DNA from: Diphasiastrum complanatum
Lineage: Eukaryota > Streptophyta > Lycopodiopsida > Lycopodiales > Lycopodiaceae
Assembly: GCA_029204225.1 (NCBI GenBank)
Contig: CM055114.1
Coordinates: 11,157,634-11,221,633, forward strand
DNA length: 64,000 nucleotides
Direction: 5' to 3'
The notes under the pieces were generated by a model. It made no database searches. It saw nothing but the letters and a program-made list of their open reading frames with translations, and was not told where the DNA came from. Position numbers and translations under genes: made by a program. Every line of letters starts with the position of its first letter. Position 1 is the stretch's first letter. This document shows positions 35,893-46,541 of this stretch, one piece after another.

Positions 35893-38800
35893 ATGGCAAA
35901 CATGGGAGAGTCCATTTTGAGTGAAAGTAGCAAATTGGACGGGATTTCTAACTATGCAGTGTGGAAATTCAAAATGAAAAACATACTGATGGAGAAAGAT
36001 GTGTGGGAAGTCGTCACAAGTGATGAGAGAAGGCCGCCAAATGAAACAGATATCAAAGTGTTCGACAAAAAGATGAGGAAAGCTTTGACCTTCATTAACT
36101 TGTCAGTGAAGGATCACATCATTACCCACATTTGTGATGCTGTTACACCCAGACAGGCATGGGATGTGCTAAAGGAGCAGTTTGAGACGTCAAATCCATC
36201 AAGAATCATGTTTCTGAAGTCAAAGTTGAATAGTGCCTGCATGAAGCAAGGAGAGCACATTCAGATGTATGAGAGATGAACTGCATTCTATTCGTGAGCG
36301 CATACGTGATGTGGAGCTGGTGCACAATGCATTGTGCAGCATTGCAGAACCCTATCAGATGTTTGTGAGCGGAATAGCATCAAGAGAAAGATTGCCAACC
36401 TTTGACGAGCTCACAGGAATCTTGATGCAGGAAGAGCAACGATGAGAAATGGTGAAAGCTAGACGTCAAAATACTGACAGTAAAACTAAGAAGAAAGACA
36501 AGTGCTTCCATTGTGGTAAAAAGGGCCATTGGAAGAGTGAATGTCACAAATTCCTGGCGGAACAAGACAAGGGGAAACCAAAACAAGCAAGTAACCTTGT
36601 CGATGAGGGTGAGATTGAAGACTCTAGCATCTTCATATCTGCATTGTCATCCAATCAAAATGATCAAGCATGGTATATTGACTCGGGAGCCACAAGACAC
36701 ATGACAGGTAACAAGAATTGGTTCAGTAGTTTGAAGGTGTTGGATAATGGAACATCTGTTTCACAAGCAAATGGTGAGGTGTGCAAGATCAAGGGGATAG
36801 GCACCGATTCAATCCAACTACTTGATGGCAAAAGCATGATGATCAGGGAGGTACTTTACGTACCAGGTTTGAAGAAAAATTTACTTTCTATTGGAGTCAT
36901 TACTGATCAAAAGTTAAAAGTAGATTTCGCCCATGATCGTTGTTTTGTGAAGGATGTGAACCAAAAGTTCAAAGTTATTGCGGATGGAGTAAGAGAGCCC
37001 AATATAGAATTGTACAGGTTGAATGCTACAATTAACAGGCAACACGAACTTGTATCGTCCATTCCATCGCAAACTGAGTTGTGGCATAAGAGACTTGGTC
37101 ACTTGAACTTGGGAAGCCTCAGTTTGATGAGAAAATTGGAGATCGTAACGGGATTGCCTGCCATAGAAGATCACTTGAAATTGATGTGCGAATTCTGTGT
37201 ATATGGGAAGCAGCATCGAGAGAAGTTCAATAAAGGGGGTGTTGCAAGAGCAAAGAACATCTTGGATTTAATCCACACAGATTTATGCGGGCCTATGAGG
37301 ACCATGTCCTTAGGTAAAGCCTTCTATTTCATGACCTTTATTGATGATATGTCACGTAAGACGTGGATATACTTCTTGAAGAAGAAATCAAATGCATTTG
37401 ATAACTTCAAAAGTTTCAAAGCATTGGTCAAAAATCAGACAGGTAGGAAGATCAAAGTCCTAAGATCAGATAGTGGAGGTCAGTACAAGTCTAATGACTT
37501 CAATGATCTTTGTGATCAATGTGGGATTAAAAGACAATTTACGCAAGCTCATACTCCTGCTCTTAATGGTGTAGCTGAGCGCAAGAATCGTACGATTGTA
37601 GAAAGTGCCAGATCTATGCTAGCTGAGATGAAACTACCAAAAGATTTTTGGTCAGAAGCATGTAGCACGGTAGTCTATCTTCAAAATAGAAGTCCTACCA
37701 TTGCCATACCAAAGATAACACCTGAGGAAGCATTCACGAAGAAGAAGCCAAAGGTGAACCACTTGTGAATCTTTGGATGTAAGGCGTTTGTACACATTCC
37801 TAAGGAGGAGAGACATAAAATTGATGTAAAAGCTATCAAGTGCATATTCCTAGGATATGATGATCGTGTGAAGGACTATAGATGTTTTGATCCAGTGGAA
37901 AACAAAATCCATATAAGCCGTGATGTTATCTTTGATGAATCCAAGATGTATGAAGACGAGGATGCTGAGAAGATAGACACATCCACTGGGAAAGATGGTA
38001 TAGTGAGGATACCACCTGATGATGATCCATTATTGACCTTCCTGTGATGAACATGAGGATACATCTCAAGATACTACTACTCAACCTCAAGAGACAGGTT
38101 GGAGAGATAGGGACAAACCTTTTGGTGCAAGAAGGATTGAAGTTGCAGGTGACAAACGCAAGGAGAAGGATGTACCGTGGGATACATTTTCACCAGGAAG
38201 CCGATCACCTGACAGGAAGCTCCCTAACTGGTTTGAGAGATTGTTGGAGAGCCGCGACATAGATAATTTCCAGGATCATCTAACCAGGGAGAGCTACGAA
38301 GATCAACAAGAGAGAAGATACTACCTGAAAGATATGAAGCGAATTATGCTCTTTTATCTAACATTATTCAAAGCAAAGAACCTTCGACTTATGGTGAAGT
38401 GAAGGATGATGACATTTGGGTCAAGGCCATGGGAGAGGAGATGGAGTCAATTGTTAAGCATAGCACATGGGACTTAGTAGAACCACTAGTTGGCAAAAAA
38501 CCCATTGGTTGCAAATGGATATACAGGACTAAGTACCATGCAGATGGAAGTATAGCAAAGCACAAAGCAAGATTGGTGATCAAAGAGTACGCACAAAATA
38601 AAGGCATTGACTATGAGGAGACCTTTACGTCGGTTTGTAAGTGGAATACTCTATGTCTACTTATTGCTTTAGCTTCACATTTTGGTTGGCCTTTGCATCA
38701 GATGGATGTGAAATCCGCTTTTCTAAATGGTGAATTAGAAGAAGAAGTGTTCATGGATCAACTTGAAGGCTTTGTAACGAAAGGACAGGAAAATAAAGTA

Positions 38801-39907
38801 TGTCGCTTGAAGAAAGCGCTTTATGGTCTTAAACAAGCACCACGTGCGTGGTATAGCAGGATTGATGCCTACTTTCATTCAAAGGGGATGGTGAGAACAC
38901 ATTCTGATCCAAATCTATATGTCTTATGCTTTGATGGTATGGTTGCTTTGATTGCTCTTTATGTTGATGACTTGATTATTACGGGAAATAATCAAGAGAT
39001 GATAGACATGATCAAGAAAGACCTCATGGAACAATTTGAGATGACGGATCTCAGCCTGATGCATTATTGCCTTGGAGTAGAAGTGTGGCAAAAAGGACAT
39101 GAAGTGGGTTTAACACAGGTGAAGTATGTCAAAGAGTTGCTGCACAGGTTTAGGTTGCAGGATTGCAAACCAGTAAACACTCCTATTGAACCAGAATAAA
39201 AAGCTTTCTAAGCTTGATGAGTCTCAGTCATTTGATGTTACGCTGTATAGATAGTTAGACCAGATATATGCTATGATGTTGGCATTGTAAGTCAGTTTAT
39301 GGCAGCACCTACGAAAACGCATTGGAAGGCAGCTAAACGCATTTTGCGTTATGTGAAAAGCACTTCAGAGTATGGCTTGATTTATAGGAAGCATGATGGT
39401 TTACCTGAGTTGTGTGGCAATGTGGATGCGGATTGGGGAGGTGACTATGATGATCGTAGATCCACCACAGGGTATGTATTCCAGTTTTGTGGTAGTTGCT
39501 TTTCCTGGTCTAGTAAGAAGCAAAGTACAATTGCTCTTTCCACCACAGAAGCAGAGTATAAGGCAATGTGTAGTGCAGCACAAGAAGCTATATGGTTGAG
39601 ACAAATCTTGGAAGAAATTGGCATGAAGCAGAAAAATCCCACGACTTTACATAGCGACAGTCAGAGTGGCATTCAGCTAGCAAAGAATCTAGTGTTCCAT
39701 GCGAGAACTAAACACATTGAGATTCAGTATCATTTTATACGTGAGAGGCTGCTGAGTCGTGAAATTCATATTGTTCATTGTAGCACAGAGGAACAACTAG
39801 CTGATATTTTCACTAAGCCACTTACTGGAGAAAGTTTGATAACTTTAGATCAAAGCTTTCTGTACTTAAAGTTTGTTGACTATAAAGCTATGTATATGAC
39901 TGTATAA
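35893..39907 (+). pseudogene. Copia gag-pol of the outer element (decayed)
   Basis: The ATG at 35,893 opens gag (LDGISNYAVWKFKMKNILMEK). Domains follow in Copia order: CCHC knuckle (CFHCGKKGHWKSEC, about 36,500), protease (WYIDSGATRHMT, about 36,672), GAG-pre-integrase (ELWHKRLGHLNLG), integrase (FYFMTFIDDMSRKTWIYFL, SDSGGQY, NGVAERKNRT), RT (DVKSAFLNGELEEEVFM, YGLKQAPRAWY, YVDDLIITG at about 38,965) and RNase H (DADWGGDYDDRRSTTGY, HARTKHIEIQYHF, ADIFTKPLT). Lesions: frameshift at about 36,276, TGA at 36,443, TGA at 37,766 in the HLxIFGC stretch, frameshift near 38,046, and a loss of roughly 30 bases near 39,253. RT and RNase H are the best preserved parts. The element cannot make a full polyprotein. 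Confidence 0.94.
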
Positions 39908-39924
39908 AAAGTAGACTCTACTTT

Positions 39925-39934
39925 AAGGGAGAGA
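39925..39934 (+). other. Polypurine tract of the outer Copia
   Basis: aagggagaga immediately precedes the right LTR start (GTTAGAATT), as required for plus-strand priming. Confidence 0.8.
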
Positions 39935-40054
39935 GTTAGAATTAAAGTAGAATCACTGTGTTACTATACTGTGGGTCCTATCAGTGGATAAGGATCAGTT
40001 GTCCTCACCACGAGGCAAGTCGACGGGACACGCGTCCCGCCAACGGCAACCTGT
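39935..40054 (+). mobile_element. 3' LTR of the outer Copia, left part
   Basis: Matches bases 1-120 of the left LTR with about eight changes, then is interrupted by the inner element at 40,055. Confidence 0.92.
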
Positions 40055-40745
40055 TGTGAGAAATTGCCTACATTGGCAAATCTAGCCATGTAGAATATTG
40101 TACATTTTGTTAATATTGTTTGTTGGTTACTTGAATGGCCAAAGTGCCACTTGTACATACACACCTAAAGTAGGTTACCACGAGTCAAGAGGAGTGGTTG
40201 TGTCTATTTGGTAGTGATTCCTGCTTTGTAGGATCTAGACCATGATTTATGATGAGATTTGTACCTACCATGCGCCTACCAAGCATGACTCTTGGATCTA
40301 GACTAGGGTTTTCACATTAGGGCAAGAAAGTGGAGTCTACTTCCTTATTACATGCTGGATTTTCACTTAACTTTGCAAAGGAAGTGTGTTTTACTATGTA
40401 TTTCCATTCTCCATAGTGAGAAGATAGAAACTTTTTGGAGCCTCAAGGAGAAACTCGAGTTTCCTCTCATTGTATGGTGATTACTCTATTTTTCCAATGA
40501 AACCCAGCTTTGGCACTTTGTAAACACTGTCTACAGGCCGTACTACAGCCTTATTTCCACACGTGTGGAGTTGGATTAGACTATTTGATCAATGCTTTGA
40601 TTGTCTCTACTTGTTTCCTATCAAGCTGCTAAACTAGATCTTGTTTTCTGATGACTAGTTTCTGATAGATTGTTTAACAAGCATACAGTCACCTTGTGGA
40701 TCATTCAAAGATCCATTTATGGTCCTTAGTACTGTACTTTTCACA
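40055..40745 (+). mobile_element. 5' LTR of the inner Copia
   Basis: 691 bp, TGTGAGAAATTGCC to GTACTTTTCACA, adjoining the primer site. No clear TATAAA box was seen. Confidence 0.94.
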
Positions 40746-40760
40746 TGGTATCAGAGCCAA
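40746..40760 (+). other. Primer binding site of the inner Copia
   Basis: tggtatcagagccaa directly follows the LTR; initiator-Met tRNA type. Confidence 0.88.
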
Positions 40761-41377
40761 GTACAAGGCCATTGATCTGTGTTTGAATCTAATCCAGTTT
40801 TAGCAGGTTTTGGTGCAAAAAGCTAGTATTGGAAGGGCGAGCTGGTATCCAGGTTTTGGTGAGGGGATTTGATCCCAAACTTTTTCAGGATCAAAATCCG
40901 TACTGTTCACATGTGTGGGCATCTCTGAACCAGCATTTAATAACCCATATTCATTGGATCATAGAAAATTCATATGGTGTCAGTTTGATATAATTTTTGG
41001 TGCGAATCCTAGGATAAGCTACCAAGATCACTTGCCATTGATTAGTTTTAAATTTGTTTCATGAAAACTAATTAATCTAGGCTGATTTCAGACATTCTTA
41101 AAGTGGAAACCAGGTCTTGAAAGTACATCAAAGTGAATGAGAGAGATAGAGTCAGTTTTTTGTCCAAGAATAGCCAAGATTGGCAAGATTTGCTTGAGTG
41201 TAGTTTTCATGTCATCTTATCTTCATTCCAGCTTGTGAGGGAGTGATAGAACTGTGATTACAAATCCATCTATTGGATTAGAAGTCAACATTTGAGTGAA
41301 ACACTGCAAGTTTGAAACCTTTGTGAGTTTCAGGTCCAAACAAATCTATATCTTGTGTGTAGAATCTTGCTAGTAAG

Positions 41378-44300
41378 ATGGGATCAGTGGGAGCCTACCT
41401 TCTAGAAGCTAGTGAGAGGTTAAATTCTACCAATTATGCTATTTGGAAAGTGAGGATGGAGTCACTAATGGTGCTCCAGGATCTTTATGAGTTTCTAATA
41501 GATGATGAAGATGAACCTCTAGGTGCACAGGAATTAGTGAGATACAAGAAGAGGTCTAGGCTTGCACTTCACTGTATTAAGATGAATGTAAGCAATGATC
41601 TTTTAAGGGAAGTATGATCATGTAAGAGTGCTAAAGAGGCTTGGGAATCTTTAAAATCTATCTATGAGTCTAGTAACACTTCGAGGGTTCTCATGCTTAG
41701 GAACCAAATTCTATAAAGCATGAAGAGGAGTGATGAGAATGCACAAGATTATGTGCTAAGAATCAAGTCTCTTGATAGGGAGTTAGCTTCCATTGGAGAG
41801 AAGATTCAAGATAGTGAGCTTGTTCAGATTGTCCTAAATGGTCTAGGGAGTGGCTTTACAAATTTGGTCCAAAGCTTTGCAATCCAAGACACTTTGCCTA
41901 CTATAGAAAAGCTACACAGTGTATTAGTAGCTGAAGAGTGTAGGATGTTGCATACCAATGCAAGAATGAATGCTATTTCTCTGCAGGATGGTGATGAGAA
42001 AGCTAATTTCTCATTTAAAAGAAAGAAGAAGACCAATGGCAAGAAGAAGCACTTCAAGGAGACCAAGGAGGAGGAGGAGGCTTCAAGCTCAAAGGGCAAG
42101 ATCAAAGACAAGTCCAAGTACAAATGTTTTTTCTGTGGAAAGAAAGGACATTTTGCATCAGAATGTCTCAAGAAGAAGAAGGCACAAGAGAGCAAACAAA
42201 GCAACATTGCACATCAGGAGGAAGAGGAGGATGAAGAGTCATCCTTGATGGTTTCCAACAAACCACCATCATCCAAGAGCAACACCAATGATTCTTGGTG
42301 GATTGATAGTGGGGCAAGTTCCCACATGACATATCAAAAGGACATATTCTCCACCTTACTTTCTTATAATGACTTACATAGATCAATCTATACTGTAAGT
42401 AGTCAAGAATGTAAGATAAGTGGAATAGGAACAATTCTCTTGTATGTGGGATCATCCAAAAGGATGAATCTAGATAATGTTCTTTATGTTCCTAAGTTAA
42501 CCAAGAATTTGCTTAGTGTTGGCCAGTTAATGGATAATGGCCTAGATGTACAATTTAAGCATGGAGTTTGTTCCATCCTTAGAAATGATGAATGTATAGC
42601 CAAAGGCTTTAATCAAGGTAGATTGTTTAAGCTTGATGCTAATATTGCAGTGGAGAGTGTTAACTTGGCAAAGGTGGAGCTATCAAAGGTGGAACTGTGG
42701 CACAAAAGGTTGGGCCACCCCAACTACAAAGCCATGGAATCTATGACTACAAAGGAGCTTGCAGTTGGACTCCCCAAGCATTTGTCAAAGTGTGAGAAGA
42801 GATGTGAAGCATGCAGCCTCTCAAAGGCTCACAAGCTACCCTTCTCAAGATCTACATCAAGATCAAACTCTCCTCTTAAACTCATCCATTCGGATGTTCA
42901 TAGTTTTTCACATGAGTCTAATGGTGGTGCCAAGTACTATGTAATCTTCATTGATGACTATTCTAGATTTTGTTGGATGTACCTCTTGTCTAGCAAATCA
43001 ATGGTGTTTGATTTTTTTGTAAAGTTCAAGACTTTGGTAGAAAATCAACTTAGTACCAAGATTAAGGTATTAAGGAGTGATAATGGAGGTGAATATGTCT
43101 CCAATAAGTTGATTGACTTTTGTATTTCTAATGGCATAAAGAGGGAGTTGTCATGTCCATACACCCCTCAACAAAATGGAGTGAGTGAGAGAAGAAATAG
43201 ATCTCTTTGTGAGTGTGCTAAGGCCTTAAGGCTAGATGCTTCTCTATCCAAACCATTTTGGGGTGAAGCAATAACTTGTGCTAACTATTTGTGCAATAGA
43301 TTGCCAAACCAAGCCATTGGAGGAATCACACCATTTGAAGCTCTATTTGGAGAGAAGCCCAATCTCAAAGATCTCAAAGTTTTTGGATCCACTTGCTATG
43401 TACACCAATCCTTGGATAAGAGAAGGAAGGATGATTCAACATCCATCAAAGGCATCTTTGTGGGATATGGTGAGAATAGCAAAGGTTATAGAGTCTTCAA
43501 TCCCATCACTAGCAAGGTGATAGTGAGTAGGGATGTTATTTTTTATGAAGGACATGCTTGTGATTTGGATGATAATGCTACTAATCATCTTGATTCCAAG
43601 GATCATGCTAGGATGGAGGAGGAGCTTCCAAGTGAAGAAGAACTTGAGGATCCACCTCAAGATGCAAGAACTCCAAGAACTCCAAGAAGATCTACAAGGG
43701 CAAGATCCGAGCCATTGAGGCTCACCTATGATGGTCAAGGTGATCAAAAGGAAGGCACATCATCTTTCACATCTTACACCTTTCTTACTTCAATGTTAGA
43801 TGAGCCAACATGCTATGAAGATGCTTCTAAGTCTAAAAGTTGGATGGATGCTATGCAAGTAGAGTATGATGCTCTTATTGAGAATCATACTTGGGATCTT
43901 GTGGATCTTCCTCAAGGGAAGAAACCTCTTGATTGCAAGTGGGTGTTTAGATTGAAGTATAATCAAGATGGATCAATAAGCAAGCATAAAGCTAGGCTTG
44001 TTGCCAAAGGTTTTTTACAAACCAAAGGCATTGACTATGATGAGACTTTTGCTCCTGTGGCTAAGCTTGTTAGTATCAGGTTGATCATTAGTCTTGCTAC
44101 AACCTTCAATTGGGAGCTATTCCAACTTGACTTCACAAATGCATTCCTCAATGGTTATTTGGAGGAAGAGATCTACATGAGGCAACCCGAGGGCTTCATC
44201 AAGGCAAAGCATGAAGGAAAGGTGTGTTTTTTGAAGAAGAGCCTTTATGGGCTCAAGCAAGCACCTAGAGCATGGTACTCTAGGCTAAACTCTTTTCTCA

Positions 44301-45400
44301 TTTCCATCAATTTTGTAATGAGTGCCTATGATCCATCATTGTATATAAGTTTTCATGATGGCATGATCATTATTCTTGTTTTGTATGTAGATGACATTAT
44401 CTTGAGTGGTAATGATCTAGATGGAATTAGAGATGTAAAAATTGCTTTAGCAAAAGAGTTTAAGATGGTAGATCTCGGCCTATTGAGCTTCATTCTTGGA
44501 ATAGAGGTTATTAGAGGATGTGATTTTAGCTTCATTTGTCAATCTAAATATGCTACATCCATCCTAGATAGATTTGGAATGAAAAATTGTAAAGGCATTG
44601 AGACACCAATGGAGCAACATGTAAAAGCATCTATTGGTTGTGATGAAGCATCCTTTGAGGACATCACATTATATAGAAGGCTTATTGGCTCCTTGATCTA
44701 TTTAACTATAACTAGACCTGATCTTAGTTATAGTGTTGGAAAGTTAAGCCAATTCATGCAAAGTCCTCTAGTTTCACATTGGAAGATGGCCAAAAGAGTT
44801 CTTAGATACATTTCATTCACTAAGAATTTTGGTATTTTGTATAGAGGAACTAATCTTGGCTTAAGAGCCTATAGTGACCCGGATTTTGCAGGTGACAAAG
44901 TGGATAGAAGATCAACAAGTGCCTTTGCCACCTTTCTATGTGATGGAGTAGTATCATGGCTTTCCAAAAAGCAAGATACCATCTCCCTATCTTCCACAGA
45001 ATCCGAATACAAGGCCTTGACATCAACATGCAAGGAGGTCTTGTGGCTCAAAAGGCTATTGGTGGAGCTTCATGTCATGGAGGAGGAGATGCCTATCATC
45101 TATTGTGACAACCAATCAGCCCAATCACTTGCAACTAATCCTACATTCCATGCAAGGAGCAAACACATCGAAATTGCTCATCATTTCGTGAGGGAAAAAG
45201 TGCAAGCTAAAGAGATCAAGCTCCAACACGTGCCATCATCAAGTTGCTTGGCTGATTTATTTACTAAACCTTTACCTAAAGATTCATTTGTCAAGCTTAG
45301 ATCTTCAATTGGAGTTATTGATAAAAGCATTGTGATCTCCAAGGCTAGATTTGAGGAGGAGTGTGAAAAATTGCCTACATTGGCAAATCTAGCCATGTAG
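41378..45400 (+). pseudogene. Copia gag-pol of the inner element, two in-frame stops in gag
   Basis: A single frame runs from the ATG at 41,378 to the TAG at 45,400, broken only by TGA (41,615-41,617) and TAA (41,714-41,716). After the second stop, 1,226 codons stay open. Residues counted from 41,720: CCHC knuckle (CFFCGKKGHFASEC, about 134-147), protease (WWIDSGASSHMT, about 193), GAG-pre-integrase (ELWHKRLGHPNY, about 325), integrase with SDNGGEY (about 453) and NGVSERRNR (about 488), RT with YGLKQAPRAWY and YVDDIILSG (about 888), and RNase H (YSDPDFAGD at about 1,050, CDNQSA, HARSKHIEI, ADLFTKPLP). Catalytic residues look intact. The last 13 codons lie inside the 3' LTR. Both stops could be single C-to-T changes (CGA and CAA). 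The element makes RNA and proteins only if the stops are bypassed. Confidence 0.95.
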
Positions 45401-46052
45401 AATATTGTACATTTTGTCAATATTGTTTGTTGGTTACTTGAATGGCCAAAGTGCCACTTGTACATACACACCTAAAGTAGGTTACCACAAGTCAAGAGGA
45501 GTGGTTGTGTCTATTTGGTAGTGATTCCTACTTTGTAGGATCTAGACCATGATTTATGATGAGATTTGTACCTACCATGCACCTACCAAGCATGACTCTT
45601 GGATCTAGATTAGGGTTTTCACATTAGGGCACGAAAGTGGAGTCTACTTCCTTATTACATGCTGGATTTTCACCTAACTTTGCAAAGGAAGTGTGTTTTA
45701 CTATGTATTTCCATTCTCCATAGTGAGAAGATAGAAACTTTTTGGAGCCTCAAGGAGAAACTCGAGTTTCCTCTCATTGTATGGTGATTACTCTATTTTT
45801 CCAATGAAACCCAGCTTTGGCACTTTGTAAACACTGTCTACAGGCCGTACTACAGCCTTATTTCCACACGTGTGGAGTTGGATTAGACTATTTGATCAAT
45901 GCTTTGATTGTCTCTACTTGTTTCCTATCAAGCTGCTAAACTAGATCTTGTTTCCTGATGACTAGTTTCTGATAGATTGTTTAACAAGCATACAATCACC
46001 TTGTGGATCATTCAAAGATCCATTTATGGTCCTTAGTACTGTACTTTTCACA
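45362..46052 (+). mobile_element. 3' LTR of the inner Copia
   Basis: 691 bp, the same length as the 5' LTR with ten substitutions by eye. It contains the end of the gag-pol frame. No clear polypurine tract precedes it; the coding sequence aggaggagtgtg stands there. Confidence 0.94.
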
Positions 46053-46210
46053 CTGGGTCATGCATGGGTTTCCTGAATGAACAACTATATGTACAATGTA
46101 ATTTCAATTTGAGAAATACAGTTGCTATGTGAGCTTGCTATGGAGAGTGTTTTCTGTCTGTGTTACTGTGTAGCATGATCTGTGTTCCTTGTGCAAAGCA
46201 AATTCTAAGT
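46053..46210 (+). mobile_element. 3' LTR of the outer Copia, right part
   Basis: Continues the interrupted LTR from ctgggtcatgcatggg to AATTCTAAGT, matching 34,416-34,572 with one extra base. Confidence 0.92.
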
Positions 46211-46216
46211 AACGGA

Positions 46217-46541
46217 ACCATAAAACCTCTCTTCAATGGAACTGTAAAAACTTAAAACTGTAATACTCCCTCCAAGCTGTAAAAATAACTGAACCGTCCA
46301 CAACCATTGTGATTAAAACTTCAACAAGTATTATGCAACCATTACAAAAAAAAAAAATCTAGCAAATGTTAGCAGCTTTAACACATCACTCTTATTATTA
46401 TGTTACATTATTGTTACTCTGGTACCCAATTTTGTGGTCTTCTAACATTCTAACGTTACTATTTATAAACCCATTCCTCACTACACATAAGAATTGAATT
46501 CAACACCAATTAAAAATCCTCATCCTAGTCATCATCATGGT
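46217..46541. other. No gene; flank related to 34,185-34,290
   Basis: The first 110 bases (for example atggaactgtaaaaac and ctgtaatactccctcc) resemble the left flank of the nested pair, so the outer element inserted within or beside a repeated sequence. The rest is non-coding. Confidence 0.4.

Larger units (their letters stand above)
40055..46052 (+). mobile_element. Inner Copia element, nearly intact
   Basis: The 5,998-bp element has two 691-bp LTRs that start TGTGA and end TCACA, a perfect 5-bp inverted terminal repeat. Primer site, gag-pol frame and both LTRs are present. The target duplication is short and imperfect (ctgt before, ctgg after), judged against the uninterrupted sequence at 34,416-34,419. 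Ten differences between the LTRs, nine of them transitions, mark a fairly recent insertion. Confidence 0.95.
34294..46216 (+). mobile_element. Older Copia element with a nested younger Copia, plus target duplications
   Basis: The outer element spans 34,300-46,210. The 6-bp direct repeat aacgga lies immediately outside both ends (34,294-34,299 and 46,211-46,216). LTR termini GTTAGAATT and AATTCTAAGT are nearly inverted repeats. Removing the 5,998-bp inner element (40,055-46,052) restores a 273/274-bp right LTR and an outer element of about 5.9 kb. LTR divergence counted by eye is about 15 of 273 for the outer element and 10 of 691 for the inner, which fits the nesting order. Confidence 0.93.

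Noticed and set aside
41824-42207. Minus-strand frame of 127 codons inside the inner Copia
   Set aside because: It is antisense to the gag/CCHC region of a well supported polyprotein, and its phenylalanine/leucine-rich content mirrors Lys/Glu-rich codons.
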